A stretch of DNA of 64,000 nt from Devosia sp. (GTDB taxonomy: Bacteria > Pseudomonadota > Alphaproteobacteria > Rhizobiales > Devosiaceae): positions 1 through 64,000 of the forward strand of contig NZ_JAQGJV010000003.1 in NCBI RefSeq assembly GCF_028290435.1, given 5' to 3'. This document shows, piece by piece, positions 34,129 through 44,084 of the stretch (positions are counted from its first letter, which is position 1; every line of letters begins with the position of its first letter). The notes beneath the pieces were generated by a model. The model was not told where the DNA came from and did not search any database. It worked only from the letters and a program-made list of their open reading frames with translations. Both the position numbers and the translations under genes were made by a program.

Positions 34129-34880
34129 GCGGCCAGCGTCACCACGACGGCACCGCGCGGCGTCGCCACCACCGTATGCTCGTACTGCACGCAAGGCGCA
34201 GCCGGCCGGGCAATCAGCGTCCACTCGTCATCCGCCGACTTCTGATCGGCCATCCGCCCACCCAGCGACAAAAACGGCTCGATGGTGAACACCAGACCAT
34301 TGGTCATGCGTCGGCGTTCGGATTTATCCGGCCAGGTCGAGATTTCGCCCGGCTCGTCATGGAGGCTGTCGCCCACGCCGTGGCTGGCCAGGTTGCGGAT
34401 CAGCGTATAGCCGCCCTTGCTGGCGAATTTGCCGATGGCCTCACCGACATCGGCCAGAGGCGCACCGGCGCGCACGGCGCGAATCCCGGCCCACATCGCC
34501 TTCTTGCCATCGCGGCATAGCGCATCGAGCCTGCTGGTGCTGGGCGCGACGACAAACGACGCGCCGGTATCGGCGAAAACGCCGTCCTTGACCGCCGAAA
34601 CGTCGATATTGACCAGATCGCCCGCCTGGATCACCCGATCCCCAGGAATGCCGTGAGCGATTTCCTCGTTGATGGAAATGCAGGTGGCGCCCGGGAAGTC
34701 ATAGGTCACCTGAGGCGCCGACAGTGCGCCGTGCTGTTCCAGCAGAATCCGGCCCAGGTCATCCAGCTCTGCCGTGGTCATGCCCGGACGCATGGCAGCG
34801 GCCATAGCGTCGCGGGTCAGCGCGCAGATGCGGCCGATGGCCTTGAGTTTCTCCAGCTGTTCGTCGGTCTCGATAGTCAA
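34125..34880 (-). CDS. map: Type I methionine aminopeptidase
   Basis: A 251-residue enzyme removing initiator methionine. Metal ligands appear in order: Asp in VNIDVSAV, Asp in FADTGASF, His in LASHGVGDSLHDEP, Glu in FTIEPFLS, and Glu in QYEHTVV. The start is preceded closely by pgi in the same direction (4 bases), so both share a transcript. Length is normal. Confidence 0.95.
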   Translation of the reverse strand: MTIETDEQLEKLKAIGRICALTRDAMAAAMRPGMTTAELDDLGRILLEQHGALSAPQVTYDFPGATCISINEEIAHGIPGDRVIQAGDLVNIDVSAVKDGVFADTGASFVVAPSTSRLDALCRDGKKAMWAGIRAVRAGAPLADVGEAIGKFASKGGYTLIRNLASHGVGDSLHDEPGEISTWPDKSERRRMTNGLVFTIEPFLSLGGRMADQKSADDEWTLIARPAAPCVQYEHTVVATPRGAVVVTLAA

Positions 34881-34884
34881 ATGA

Positions 34885-36525
34885 TCAACCCTTGTGGCTC
34901 AGGTAGTAGCCCAGCAGGCCCTTGGTGGAGCTGTCGTGCCCATCGCTGCTGGCCTCGCCCTTTACCTTTGGCAACAAGGCCTTGGCGAGCTGCTTACCCA
35001 GCTCAACGCCCCACTGGTCATAGGAATTGATGTTCCAGATAACGCCCTGCACGAACACCTTGTGCTCATACATGGCCACCAGCGAGCCCAGCATTTCGGG
35101 CGTCAGTTGCGGATAGAACAAGGTGTTGGACGGGCGATTGCCTGGAAACACCTTATGCGGCGCCAGCTCTTTGATCTTTGCCTTATCAATGCCCTGGGCC
35201 TTGAGTTCGAGCACGACTTCTTCCTCGGTCTTGCCCAGCATCAGCGCTTCAGACTGCGCCAGCACATTGGCGACCAGCTTGTCGTGATGCGGCGGCAGGC
35301 TCTCATGCGGCTTGGCGGCGATCAGGAAATCGGTGGGGATGACGTCGGTCCCCTGATGGATCAGTTGGAAGAAAGCGTGCTGGCCATTGGTGCCCGGCTC
35401 GCCCCAAACGATGGGTCCGGTAGACCAGCCGACAGGCTTGCCGGCCAGCGTTACCGCCTTGCCGTTGCTCTCCATGTCGAGCTGCTGCAGGTATGCCGGC
35501 AGGCGCGAGAGGCGCTGGTCGTATGGGATCACGGCCTGGGTCGAAAAACCCCAGGCATTGCGATACCAGACGCCGAGCAGGCCGAGGATGACGGGAAGAT
35601 TTTGTTCCAGCGGCGTGGTCAAGAAGTGCTGATCCATCGCGTCAGCGCCCTTGAGAATCTTGGCGAAATTCTCGTAGCCGACGGCCAGCGCCACCGGCAG
35701 GCCGATGGCAGACCAGATCGAATAGCGCCCGCCGACCCAATCCCAGAAGCCAAAAATACGGTCTTCACGAATGCCAAAGCCCTTGCAGGCCTCGATATTT
35801 GTCGAAACGGCGGCGAAATGATCGCTGACCGCGGCGTCGCCTAGCGCATCGGCGATCCATGTCCGGGCCGAGGCGGCATTGGTCATGGTTTCGTCGGTGG
35901 TGAAGGTCTTGGAGGCGATGATGAACATCGTCGTCTGCGGCTTCAATCGCTTGAGGGTATCGTGGATATGGGCGCCGTCGACGTTGGAGACGTAATGCAC
36001 GCGCAGATCGGCGCGGGTATAGGGCTCAAGCGCCAGTGTGAGCATGGCCGGGCCGAGGTCGGAGCCGCCGATGCCGATGTTCACCACATCGGTGATTTGC
36101 TCATTGGTATGGCTGCGGATGACGCCGTTGCGGACGTCATTGGTATAGCTCTCGATATGGCTCAGCACCGCGCGGATATCGGGCATGACATCCTGGCCGT
36201 CGACCGGCACCGGCTTGTCGCCCTGATAGCGAAGCGCCATATGCATCACGGCGCGGTCTTCGGTGATGTTGATGTGCTCGCCTTCGCACATCTGGGTGCG
36301 GCGTTCCTCGACCCCGGCAGCGCGCGCCAGGTCGAACAGGGCGGCCATCACGTCTTCATCGATGCGGTTCTTGGAATAGTCGAGCAGCAGGTCGCCGGCC
36401 GTGGCGGAATAGCGCTTGAAACGGTTCGGATCGATCGCGAACTGGACGCGCATCGGCGTCTCCGCGAGGCGCTTGCGGTGCTTGTCGAGCGACGCGAAAC
36501 TGGCCTTGCGTCCTGATTTAGCCAT
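34885..36525 (-). CDS. pgi: Glucose-6-phosphate isomerase
   Basis: A 546-residue glycolytic isomerase. Signature blocks are [48 protein letters not shown] (active-site Glu and His region) and [10 protein letters not shown], with the C-terminal Lys-containing [20 protein letters not shown]. Length fits the long bacterial form. It lies between tgt and map in one direction. Confidence 0.97.
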   Translation of the reverse strand: MAKSGRKASFASLDKHRKRLAETPMRVQFAIDPNRFKRYSATAGDLLLDYSKNRIDEDVMAALFDLARAAGVEERRTQMCEGEHINITEDRAVMHMALRYQGDKPVPVDGQDVMPDIRAVLSHIESYTNDVRNGVIRSHTNEQITDVVNIGIGGSDLGPAMLTLALEPYTRADLRVHYVSNVDGAHIHDTLKRLKPQTTMFIIASKTFTTDETMTNAASARTWIADALGDAAVSDHFAAVSTNIEACKGFGIREDRIFGFWDWVGGRYSIWSAIGLPVALAVGYENFAKILKGADAMDQHFLTTPLEQNLPVILGLLGVWYRNAWGFSTQAVIPYDQRLSRLPAYLQQLDMESNGKAVTLAGKPVGWSTGPIVWGEPGTNGQHAFFQLIHQGTDVIPTDFLIAAKPHESLPPHHDKLVANVLAQSEALMLGKTEEEVVLELKAQGIDKAKIKELAPHKVFPGNRPSNTLFYPQLTPEMLGSLVAMYEHKVFVQGVIWNINSYDQWGVELGKQLAKALLPKVKGEASSDGHDSSTKGLLGYYLSHKG

Positions 36526-36561
36526 GTCGATAAACCTTTGCTGACCGCAAATGAACGGAAA

Positions 36562-37689
36562 TTAGAGTGGTGGCAGGTCGCCGGCGTCCCATGCTGAACG
36601 GGTCGCTGCGGCGTAGTCGGAAAAACTGTTGGTCTCGATTGCCGCGCGGGCGCCTTGGACCAGCTCTTGATAATAGGCCAGGTTGATCTGCGAAAGGATC
36701 ATCGCCCCTAAAATCTCTTCAGTCCTGACCAGATGGTGAAGATAGGCGCGCGAAAAACGGCGGCAATTGGAATTGGGCGACGCCTCGTCGATGGGACGAT
36801 GATCATCCTTATGCCGGGCATTCTTCAGGTTGATGACGCCGAACCGGCTATAAACATGGCCATGACGGCCGGCGCGGGTCGGGTGGACGCAATCGAACAT
36901 GTCGATGCCCCGCCCGATGGTGCCCAGAATGTCGTCCGGCTTGCCGACGCCCATCAGATAGCGCGGCCGATCGGTCGGCAATTCCGGCGTGATGTCCTCG
37001 ATGACGCGGAACATCACTTCCTGAGGCTCGCCCACGGCAAGGCCACCCACCGAGTAGCCGTCAAAGCCGATGGAGGTCAGCCCAGCAGCCGAACGGGCAC
37101 GCAGTTCGGCATTATCGCCGCCCTGCACGATGCCGAACAGTGCGCGGTTCTGCTGGTTGTTGAACGCGGTCTTGGAGCGATCGGCCCAGCGGAGCGACAG
37201 CTCCATGGCGCGCTCCATCTCCTTGTACTCCGCAGGCAGCGCGATGCACTCGTCGAGCTGCATGATGATGTCGCTATCCAGCAGCGTTTGGATTTCGATC
37301 GAGCGCTCCGGCGTTAGCTCATAGGCGGAGCCATCGATATGCGATTTGAACGTCACGCCCTTCTCGGTCAGCTTGCGCAACTTCGCCAGTGACATGACCT
37401 GGAAGCCGCCGCTATCGGTCAGGATCGGGCGCTGCCAGTCCATGAACGTGTGCAGGCCACCCAGCCCGGCGACGCGCTCGGCACCCGGCCGCAGCATCAG
37501 GTGATAGGTATTGCCCAGCAGAATATCGGCGCCGGTTTCGCGCACCTGTTCAGGATACATCGCCTTGACGGTGCCGAGCGTCCCCACCGGCATGAAAGCT
37601 GGGGTCTGGATGTCCCCGCGCGGCGTATCGATACGGCCGCGCCGCGCCATGCCATCCGTGGCGGAAAGGGTAAAAGTCACTTGTTTCAT
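36562..37689 (-). CDS. tgt: tRNA-guanine transglycosylase, zinc site degraded
   Basis: A 375-residue enzyme exchanging guanine for preQ1 at tRNA position 34. Catalytic Asp residues are in [11 protein letters not shown] and [13 protein letters not shown], and [12 protein letters not shown] is the substrate lid region. The usual zinc site CxCxxC...H is here SPNSNC...SQINL: only the third Cys remains, and the two earlier Cys and the distal His are replaced by Ser, Asn and Ile. The start ATG at 37689 has family-like [13 protein letters not shown]; an upstream in-frame start adds 21 unrelated residues. Confidence 0.93.
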   Translation of the reverse strand: MKQVTFTLSATDGMARRGRIDTPRGDIQTPAFMPVGTLGTVKAMYPEQVRETGADILLGNTYHLMLRPGAERVAGLGGLHTFMDWQRPILTDSGGFQVMSLAKLRKLTEKGVTFKSHIDGSAYELTPERSIEIQTLLDSDIIMQLDECIALPAEYKEMERAMELSLRWADRSKTAFNNQQNRALFGIVQGGDNAELRARSAAGLTSIGFDGYSVGGLAVGEPQEVMFRVIEDITPELPTDRPRYLMGVGKPDDILGTIGRGIDMFDCVHPTRAGRHGHVYSRFGVINLKNARHKDDHRPIDEASPNSNCRRFSRAYLHHLVRTEEILGAMILSQINLAYYQELVQGARAAIETNSFSDYAAATRSAWDAGDLPPL

Positions 37690-37773
37690 GGCGGGGTTTC
37701 TAGCTGGTCGCGCCAATGGTAACAACCATTGCGTGCAGCCGATTATGGCCACGCGCGAACGCCGAGGTTGCCC

Positions 37774-38178
37774 ATGCTTCGCCTATTGTCCGCCGCCGTG
37801 ATTTTCATGGCCCTGAGCACCGCCGTCTACGCCCAGGAAGGCAGCTATTCGGGCAGTGGTGAGGGCGATCTGACGGCGGTTATCCAAGCGCCCGGCGCCG
37901 ACGGCTTTACCGACATCGAGCTGTCGACAGCGACGCCGATCGAAGACGGCATGGGCGGTTGCTCTGGTGAGGTCAGCGGCAGCGCCGAACTAAACCGCAC
38001 CGGCGGCACCTTCTACGCCTCCAACGAAGACTACGACCCAGCGGACGAATTCAGCGATGAATATTGCGAAGTCGCCATGACCTTCAAGAACGGCAAGCTG
38101 GTAATCGAGGAGGGCCCCGGCTGCATGCAGTACCATGGCGCCGCCTGCGGCTTCACCGGTGAGCTAACGCTGGACTAG
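37774..38178 (+). CDS. Small secreted Cys-containing protein
   Basis: A 134-residue protein. Residues 1-21 are a signal peptide ([21 protein letters not shown]). The mature part is acidic and carries four Cys (GGCSGEV, EYCEVAM, GPGCMQY and AACGFTG), enough for two disulfides. It sits on the opposite strand between queA and tgt, which are usually neighbours. No family is recognised. Confidence 0.7.
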   Translation: MLRLLSAAVIFMALSTAVYAQEGSYSGSGEGDLTAVIQAPGADGFTDIELSTATPIEDGMGGCSGEVSGSAELNRTGGTFYASNEDYDPADEFSDEYCEVAMTFKNGKLVIEEGPGCMQYHGAACGFTGELTLD

Positions 38179-38186
38179 GGCGCGAA

Positions 38187-39269
38187 CTAGAGCCCATCGT
38201 CTTCCGGCATTTCCGCTCGCAGCAGCAGCGACGAGTCCCCGTACGAATAAAACCGATACCCCTCGGCGATGGCGTGCTGATACGCCTCGCGCATCGTGTC
38301 CATCCCGGCAAACGCGCTGACCAGCATGAACAGCGTCGATTTGGGCAGATGGAAATTGGTCATCAGCACGTCGACCGTCTTGAAGCGAAAGCCGGGGGTG
38401 ATGAAGATCGAGGTATCGGCGCTGAAGGGGGCGAGCACGCCGGTACGCACTGACGCGGATTCGAGCAGGCGCAGGCTCGTGGTGCCAACGGCGACGACAC
38501 GCCCTCCAGCGGCCTTGGCGGCCAGAATACGCTCGGTGGTCGCCTCGTCGATCTCACCCCATTCGGCGTGCATGACATGATCGTCCGTGTCCTCGGCCTT
38601 CATCGGCAGGAAGGTCCCTGCCCCAACATGCAGAGTGACGCGCTCGATGGTGACGCCGTGATCGCCAAGTTTTTGCAGTAGCTCCTCAGTGAAATGCAGC
38701 CCCGCTGTGGGCGCGGCGACCGCGCCATCATGGGCCGCATAGACTGTCTGATAGTCAGTCTTGTCGCGTTCCTCGATGCCGCGCTTGGCGCCGATATAGG
38801 GCGGCAGCGGCATGGCGCCGTGCGATTTGATCGCCTCGTCCAACGCGGCGCCGCCAAGGTCGAATTCCAGCGTGACTTCGCCGGTTTCGCCCCTGCCCGC
38901 GACCCGAGCCGTCAGCGCCGTGCCGTCGCCATTGCCGAGTTCGAGCCGGTCGAGCAGCGCCAACCGCTTGGCCGGGCGGGCAAAGGCGCGCCAGGTATGG
39001 GCATCGTCGCGCTTATGCAGGTTGAACGACACCGACGCGCGGTTATCGCCGCGAATGCGGGTGCCGCGCAGTTCGGCGGGCAGCACGCGGGTATCGTTGA
39101 CCACCAGCACGTCGCCTGGCTTCAGCAGCCAGAGCAGATCGGGAATATGGCGATCGGACAGCCTGTGGACCGGGTCCACCACCAGCATGCGCGCGCTATC
39201 GCGCGGCTCCGCCGGATGGAGCGCAATGAGGGATTCGGGAAGCTCGAAGTCGAAATCGGAAACACGCAT
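38187..39269 (-). CDS. queA: S-adenosylmethionine:tRNA ribosyltransferase-isomerase
   Basis: A 360-residue queuosine-pathway enzyme that makes epoxyqueuosine on tRNA. Family blocks include [60 protein letters not shown] and [19 protein letters not shown]. Length and ends are typical. It works with Tgt encoded downstream on the same strand. Confidence 0.97.
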   Translation of the reverse strand: MRVSDFDFELPESLIALHPAEPRDSARMLVVDPVHRLSDRHIPDLLWLLKPGDVLVVNDTRVLPAELRGTRIRGDNRASVSFNLHKRDDAHTWRAFARPAKRLALLDRLELGNGDGTALTARVAGRGETGEVTLEFDLGGAALDEAIKSHGAMPLPPYIGAKRGIEERDKTDYQTVYAAHDGAVAAPTAGLHFTEELLQKLGDHGVTIERVTLHVGAGTFLPMKAEDTDDHVMHAEWGEIDEATTERILAAKAAGGRVVAVGTTSLRLLESASVRTGVLAPFSADTSIFITPGFRFKTVDVLMTNFHLPKSTLFMLVSAFAGMDTMREAYQHAIAEGYRFYSYGDSSLLLRAEMPEDDGL

Positions 39270-39319
39270 AAGGCGTGGTTAGCATGGCGGACGGCCATAA
39301 GGCGAGATTTGAGTGGCGG

Positions 39320-39769
39320 CTAAAGCACGCGGATCATGATGGCGCCTGCAACTAGCAGCGCAGCGCCAGCAGCACGCCCAAGGGTGATCTCACGCACCGC
39401 AATACCCATGAAGCCAACGCGGTCCAGCGTCAGGCCGGCGAGCAATTGGCCGGCAATGGCCAAGCCCATGACGGCGGTCGCGCCGATCATCGGGGTCAGA
39501 AAGACCGAACTGGTCACGTAGACCGTGCCCAGCGCGCCGCCGGCTACAAATAGCCAAGGCGCGGGACCGCTGAAATTGATGCTCGTGCCCTGCACCTTGG
39601 CAAACACCAGGGTCACGACCCAAAGAATGATCGCGCCCGCGAGGAACGACATGGCCGCCGCCGCGATCGGCAGGCCCAGGCCCTTGCCCAGCTGGACATT
39701 GATCGGCCCCTGCGTGGCGATGCAGGCACCGGCGATAACGCCTAGCAGGGTCCACAAGATGGTTTGCAT
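39320..39769 (-). CDS. DMT family transporter (DUF606/YdcZ type)
   Basis: A 149-residue membrane protein with five predicted helices and the conserved start LLGVIAGACIATQGPINVQLG. The pattern AVMGLAIAGQLLAGLTLDRVG matches YdcZ-like transporters of the drug/metabolite superfamily; substrate unknown. The ATG at 39769 is chosen over one three codons earlier. It sits between queA and the cyclophilins. Confidence 0.85.
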   Translation of the reverse strand: MQTILWTLLGVIAGACIATQGPINVQLGKGLGLPIAAAAMSFLAGAIILWVVTLVFAKVQGTSINFSGPAPWLFVAGGALGTVYVTSSVFLTPMIGATAVMGLAIAGQLLAGLTLDRVGFMGIAVREITLGRAAGAALLVAGAIMIRVL

Positions 39770-39810
39770 GGGGCGCACTCGGGTTCTCGGGGTATCAGAT
39801 AGATTGAAAG

Positions 39811-39925
39811 CACCCCCACCTAACCTCCCCCTGCTAGGGGGAGGAACGCGCCACTCTTGGGGCAGGATCTCAGTCCCACCACAAGACGGCTCCTCCCCCC
39901 TGCAGGGGGAGGATGGGTGGGGGTA
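39811..39925. repeat. Double-hairpin repeat, family A, copy 1
   Basis: The outer arms CACCCCCACCTAACC and GGATGGGTGGGGGTAG enclose two small hairpins made of CCTCCCCCTGC/GGGGGAGG-type stems. Copy 2 lies at 40493-40606. Only 6 bases separate this repeat from the cyclophilin stop. Confidence 0.82.
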
Positions 39926-39931
39926 GTCGCG

Positions 39932-40411
39932 TTACTCGGTCAGATCAGCCGCAACGCGGACGGTGACCATCTTGTCGGGGTTCTGCACGGGCTCGCCGCG
40001 CTTGATCTGGTCGACGTTTTCCATGCCTTCGATGACATTGCCCCAAACAGTATACTGCTTGTTGAGGAAGGGCGCGTCGGCAAAGCAGATGAAGAACTGC
40101 GAATTGGCGCTGTCGGGATTGGACGAGCGGGCCATCGAGGCGGTGCCGCGAACGTGCGGCTCGGCCGAAAATTCCTGCTTCAGGTCCGGGTACTTCGAGC
40201 CGCCGGTGCCGGTGCCGCGCGGATCGCCGGTCTGGGCCATGAAGCCGTCGATGACGCGGTGGAACACGATGTTGTCGTAGAACTTCTCGCGCGCCAGCTT
40301 CTTGATGTGGGCGACATGGTTCGGGGCTAGGTCAGGGCGCAGGGCGATGACGACATTGCCCTTGGTGGTTTCGATGACGAGGGTGTTTTCGGGATCAGCG
40401 TAATCGGCCAT
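39932..40411 (-). CDS. ppiB: Cytosolic cyclophilin-type peptidyl-prolyl isomerase
   Basis: A 159-residue cyclophilin. It has IVFHRVIDGFMAQTGDPRGTGTGG (catalytic Arg in FHRVI), the ARSSNPDSANSQFFI block and FLNKQYTVWGNVIEGM. There is no signal peptide, so it acts in the cytosol on prolyl bonds. The ATG at 40411 with a GTGAG upstream is preferred over a start 14 codons earlier. It is a paralogue of the next gene upstream. Confidence 0.93.
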   Translation of the reverse strand: MADYADPENTLVIETTKGNVVIALRPDLAPNHVAHIKKLAREKFYDNIVFHRVIDGFMAQTGDPRGTGTGGSKYPDLKQEFSAEPHVRGTASMARSSNPDSANSQFFICFADAPFLNKQYTVWGNVIEGMENVDQIKRGEPVQNPDKMVTVRVAADLTE

Positions 40412-40492
40412 GGGGCTCACTTTCTGAGTTTTTATTGAATGCGTGGTGCGCATGTAAGGGGAATGGGCTTGCGGTGCAAGGCGGGCCGCGCA

Positions 40493-40606
40493 CTACCCCC
40501 ACCTAGCCTCCCCCTGGAAGGGGGAGGAACAGACCGCGTTTCGTCACGCAATATTGCCACGCCACAAACGGTTCCTCCCCCTTCAGGGGGAGGTTAGGTG
40601 GGGGTG
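40493..40606. repeat. Double-hairpin repeat, family A, copy 2
   Basis: Outer arms CTACCCCCACCTAGCC and GGTTAGGTGGGGGTG enclose two hairpins with CCTCCCCCTGG/GGGGGAGG and CCTCCCCCTTCAGGGGGAGG stems. It sits between the two cyclophilin genes and matches copy 1 in size (about 115 bases) and arms. Confidence 0.82.
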
Positions 40607-40609
40607 CGC

Positions 40610-41167
40610 TTACTTATATTCGATCTTGGCCGAGATGATGCTGTCCGGACCGTCGACGACGCCGCTCTGGTCGGTGCCCTTCTTCAGCGCATCGACAGCT
40701 TCCATGCCGGAAACGACTTTGCCGAACACGGTGTACTGGCCATCGAGGAAGCTGGCATCCGCATAGGTGATGAAGAACTGCGAATTGGCGCTATCGGGGT
40801 CGGACGCGCGGGCCATGCCGAGCACGCCGCGCTGGAATGAAACCGAATTGGTGAATTCGGCCTTGAGGTCCGGCAGGTCCGAACCGCCGGTGCCGTCGCC
40901 CTTCGGATCACCGGTCTGGGCCATGAAGCCATCGATGACGCGGTGGAACTTGAGGCCGTTATAAAAACCCTGATTGGTCAGGGTAACGATGCGCTCGACA
41001 TGGGCGGGCGCCAGGTCGGGCAGCAGCTCGATATCGACATCGCCCTTGGGCAGCGTCAGGATCAGATGGGGTGTGCCGGCGGGCGTCTGGGCCCAGGCGG
41101 GAGCGGCGAAAACGGTGGCAGCGGCAATGGCGAGCGCACCGAACAGACGGCGGGAAACAGCGATCAT
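40610..41167 (-). CDS. ppiA: Periplasmic cyclophilin-type peptidyl-prolyl isomerase
   Basis: A 185-residue cyclophilin with a signal peptide (MIAVSRRLFGALAIAAATVFAAPAWA...). The core LKFHRVIDGFMAQTGDPKG and ARASDPDSANSQFFITY match the cytosolic paralogue. It should help fold envelope proteins. Its ATG overlaps the coaD stop as ATGA. Confidence 0.93.
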   Translation of the reverse strand: MIAVSRRLFGALAIAAATVFAAPAWAQTPAGTPHLILTLPKGDVDIELLPDLAPAHVERIVTLTNQGFYNGLKFHRVIDGFMAQTGDPKGDGTGGSDLPDLKAEFTNSVSFQRGVLGMARASDPDSANSQFFITYADASFLDGQYTVFGKVVSGMEAVDALKKGTDQSGVVDGPDSIISAKIEYK

Positions 41168-41658
41168 TTTGATTTCAGGGCCTTGAGAACAAGCTGCGGG
41201 ACGAAGGCGGAAATGTCGCCGCCCATCTCGGCTATCTGGCGCACCAATGTGGCCGAGATGTGCCGCACGGGCGGGCTGGATGGCAAGAAAACAGTCTGCA
41301 GATCGGGCGCCATCTGGGCGTTCATGCCGACCATCTGCATCTCGTAATTATAGTCGGTGGTGTCGCGCAGGCCGCGGATGATCAGCTTGGCGCCATGCTC
41401 GCGCGCGGCCGTGACCATCAGCCCACCGAAGTCGACAATCTTGAACTCGGTATCGGTGCGCTTGCCGACCGGCGCCAGCACCTGCTCGAGCAGCGCCAAG
41501 CGGTCCTCATGGGCGAACAGCGGCGTCTTCTTGCCGGAATTGATCCCGACCGCGACAACCAGCGTATCGACCAGCTTGCAGGCCCGCTCGATGACGTCGA
41601 GATGGCCATTGGTCACCGGATCGAACGAGCCGGGATAAAAGCCCACCAATTTGCTCAT
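41164..41658 (-). CDS. coaD: Phosphopantetheine adenylyltransferase
   Basis: A 164-residue enzyme of coenzyme A synthesis. The nucleotidyltransferase motif PGSFDPVTNGHLDVIERA (with T/NGHxD) and LIIRGLRDTTDYNYEMQM are diagnostic, and VFLPSSPPVRHISATLVRQIAEMGGD gives the ISSTxVR-type block. Length is normal. It leads the coaD-ppiA pair. Confidence 0.97.
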   Translation of the reverse strand: MSKLVGFYPGSFDPVTNGHLDVIERACKLVDTLVVAVGINSGKKTPLFAHEDRLALLEQVLAPVGKRTDTEFKIVDFGGLMVTAAREHGAKLIIRGLRDTTDYNYEMQMVGMNAQMAPDLQTVFLPSSPPVRHISATLVRQIAEMGGDISAFVPQLVLKALKSK

Positions 41659-41703
41659 TGTGCCCTCCCCAAAGTGTCGTCGGGTTTTGTCATGGTGGGT
41701 GAG

Positions 41704-42912
41704 TCAAGGCAAGCGGCGCAGCATCGTGGCGGCGGTGACGAGGCCAAGCAGCAGCACCAGCGCGCCGCCGCTGAGAAAGGCGGCGCCGGTTCCATACGCC
41801 GTGGCGATCACGCTGCCGATGAAGGGTGCGGACAGCATCACCGCGGTAATCAGCGCCTCGCCGGTCGCGAAGACCCGCGCAATGCGGTCGGGCGGCGTCT
41901 CGGCCTGCACGATGGTTCGATAAGGCACCAGCATGAAGGCAGTGGAGCCGCCCATCAGGCCCAGCGCGAGGAAATAAAGCCAGGCCGGCACCCCAATATG
42001 AGCCATGGCGGCCAAGGCGATGGCTATGGTGACGCAACCGGAAAACACTGCCGACCAGGTCATGCAGGCAATGGGATGGCTGGCAAGGCGTCCGGCGACC
42101 AGCGCGCCGATCAACCCGCCTGCCCCCGATGCCGCGATACCGACACCGAACGCCGTGGCGCCAAGCCCGAAATCCGCGGCCAGCAGCGCAATCAGCGCGT
42201 CGTAGAGAAAGAACGCGAAATACGCGACAGCGGAGAACACCAGCGCCAGCAACAGGCGTCGGTTGCGGCGAAACTCGGCGACGCCGGCTGTGATTTCCGT
42301 GCGCAGATCGGATGGTGCGCGAGCCTCACGTTGCGGCAGGTTGAGACGGATCAGGCTCAGTGCCGCCACCAGCGACAGCACCGCGTTGAGCCCAAACACG
42401 GACTGCGCCGGGATGAAAGCCAGCAGCAGCCCACCGAGCGCAGGGCCGGCAATCTTGGAGGTCTGATTGATCGCCTGATGCAGGCCATTGGCACTGGCCA
42501 ACAGTTCGGGCGGCGTCGAAGCCTGAATGGCCGCCTGCCGCGCCGGGGTGAATGCGGAATCCACCGACGACCGGACGAAGACCAGAAGCAGCACCAGCGG
42601 TGTGTTGCTGGCGAAAACCAGCGCCAGCGTGGTCAAGCCCCGCCCCAGATTGGACAGCACCAGCACCCGGCCCAGCGGCGTCCGATCAATATAGACCGCC
42701 AACAGCGGGCCGATGGCTATATAGGGCAGCGTCAGCGCAAAACCGAACAGCGCCAGCACGAAAGGCCCCTCGCCCCAGGCAAATACCAGCAGTGCGACGA
42801 CCGCCGCATAGTCGAGCCAATCCGCAAAATCCGCCGGAATGCTCGCCAGCGCCAACCGCCGGGGCACCCGCAAAGCGAGCAGCGCGCGGTAGCCGGTTTT
42901 GCCGCGCGTCAT
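41704..42912 (-). CDS. MFS transporter (EntS/MFS_3-like exporter)
   Basis: A 402-residue protein with about 12 helices. PLLAVYIDRTPLGRVLVLSN is the loop 2-3 motif A region, and SSVDSAFTPARQAAIQASTP is typical for MFS_3 exporters. The substrate is unknown. Its ATG overlaps the GNAT gene stop as ATGA, so LysE-type, GNAT and MFS genes form one coupled operon, consistent with exporting or detoxifying a small molecule. Confidence 0.86.
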   Translation of the reverse strand: MTRGKTGYRALLALRVPRRLALASIPADFADWLDYAAVVALLVFAWGEGPFVLALFGFALTLPYIAIGPLLAVYIDRTPLGRVLVLSNLGRGLTTLALVFASNTPLVLLLVFVRSSVDSAFTPARQAAIQASTPPELLASANGLHQAINQTSKIAGPALGGLLLAFIPAQSVFGLNAVLSLVAALSLIRLNLPQREARAPSDLRTEITAGVAEFRRNRRLLLALVFSAVAYFAFFLYDALIALLAADFGLGATAFGVGIAASGAGGLIGALVAGRLASHPIACMTWSAVFSGCVTIAIALAAMAHIGVPAWLYFLALGLMGGSTAFMLVPYRTIVQAETPPDRIARVFATGEALITAVMLSAPFIGSVIATAYGTGAAFLSGGALVLLLGLVTAATMLRRLP

Positions 42913-43388
42913 GCCGGATGGCGTCCGGGTGCGTAGCGGACGAAAATATCGACGCCATGCTGACCGACCTGCTCCTCAAGCAAGGTCCAGCCAAGACCGA
43001 GATAGAACGACCGCATCGGCGCATTGGCGTAGAGATAGACTTGGGCGTGGCGCTGATCGAACAAAGCCTGGACCGCCCGCTCCACCAGCGCCCGCGCCAG
43101 CCCGCCGCCTCGGTCGTCCGGCTCAACCCAGAGCGCAGCGATCCATGGAGTCAGGTCGGGACGTTCCTCAAGATCGGAGGCTATCGCCGTTACCGTGCCA
43201 GCGAAGCGGCCATCGGCATTGGCCACCAGGGTAAACGGGAAATCGGTGGCGGCGACGACGTCGGACAGTCTTTCTTCAAGCTCCGCCAGCGCCGTTCCGC
43301 CCGACTTCCACCAGGCGCGCCAGATGCGATCGGCGACGGCGGGGAAAAACTCCCCGGCGTCGCGGAGATTGACTATATCGAGGGTCAT
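42909..43388 (-). CDS. GNAT family N-acetyltransferase
   Basis: A 159-residue GNAT enzyme. The acetyl-CoA region is ALWVEPDDRGGGLARALVERA (R/Q-x-x-G-x-G/A form), followed by VYLYANAPMRSFYLGLGWTLLEE. The ATG overlaps the preceding LysE gene as ATGA; a longer in-frame extension runs inside that gene and is rejected. The acceptor substrate is unknown. Confidence 0.85.
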   Translation of the reverse strand: MTLDIVNLRDAGEFFPAVADRIWRAWWKSGGTALAELEERLSDVVAATDFPFTLVANADGRFAGTVTAIASDLEERPDLTPWIAALWVEPDDRGGGLARALVERAVQALFDQRHAQVYLYANAPMRSFYLGLGWTLLEEQVGQHGVDIFVRYAPGRHPA

Positions 43389-44002
43389 GCCCGCCTTTGC
43401 AGCGCGAGCCAGACGCCGCCGCACATCAGGATGGCGCCCGAGACCCGGTTGACCATGCGAACGCGGGCGGCAGTGAGCAGGTGGCGCATCTGGCCGGCCG
43501 CGACGGCGTAGACGCTGTCGCTCAGCGTGGCGACGGTCATGGTAATGAGGCCGAGGATCATGATCTGGCCAAAGGCCGGACGGCTCATGTCGATGAACTG
43601 GGGCAGGAAGGCGCTGAGGAACAGTAGGGTCTTGGGATTTGACCAACTGACAAGCATGCCCTGCCAGATATAGCGACCGATCGGCAGGCGATCTCCCGCA
43701 TTGAACTGCAATTCGCCGGTCGAACGAAGCATTTTCCAACCGATCCAGATCAGGTAGGCGGCGCCGGCCAGCTTGATGATTTCGAAGGCGCCGGAGACGA
43801 GGGTCATCACGGCTTCGAGGCCAATGGCGACGACGAAGACCATGCTGAGCATGCTCAATTCGGTGCCGAGAATGGTGAACAACCCGGCCCGCGTACCGCC
43901 CGCCAGCGAATTGGCGATGACCACGGAGACCGATGGTCCGGGAATGACGGCGAACAGGATGCAGGCGATAATATAGGGCAGCAGGATGGCTGTATTAATC
44001 AT
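43385..44002 (-). CDS. LysE/RhtB family amino acid exporter
   Basis: A 205-residue membrane protein with six helices. It begins LLPYIIACILFAVIPGPSVSVVIANSLAGG, the PGP motif region of LysE/RhtB exporters, and includes LAGAAYLIWIGWKMLRS and WSNPKTLLFLSAFLPQF. GAGTCTCCC-type GGAG precedes the ATG at 44002. It is the first gene of the LysE-GNAT-MFS operon. Confidence 0.9.
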   Translation of the reverse strand: MINTAILLPYIIACILFAVIPGPSVSVVIANSLAGGTRAGLFTILGTELSMLSMVFVVAIGLEAVMTLVSGAFEIIKLAGAAYLIWIGWKMLRSTGELQFNAGDRLPIGRYIWQGMLVSWSNPKTLLFLSAFLPQFIDMSRPAFGQIMILGLITMTVATLSDSVYAVAAGQMRHLLTAARVRMVNRVSGAILMCGGVWLALQRRA

Positions 44003-44084
44003 GGGAGACTCCTCGGGGACAAGGAAAGACAGGCGATAAGGAAGTTGGCAAGGGGTGATCGAAAGGACTGGGTCTGCCGAGGGC

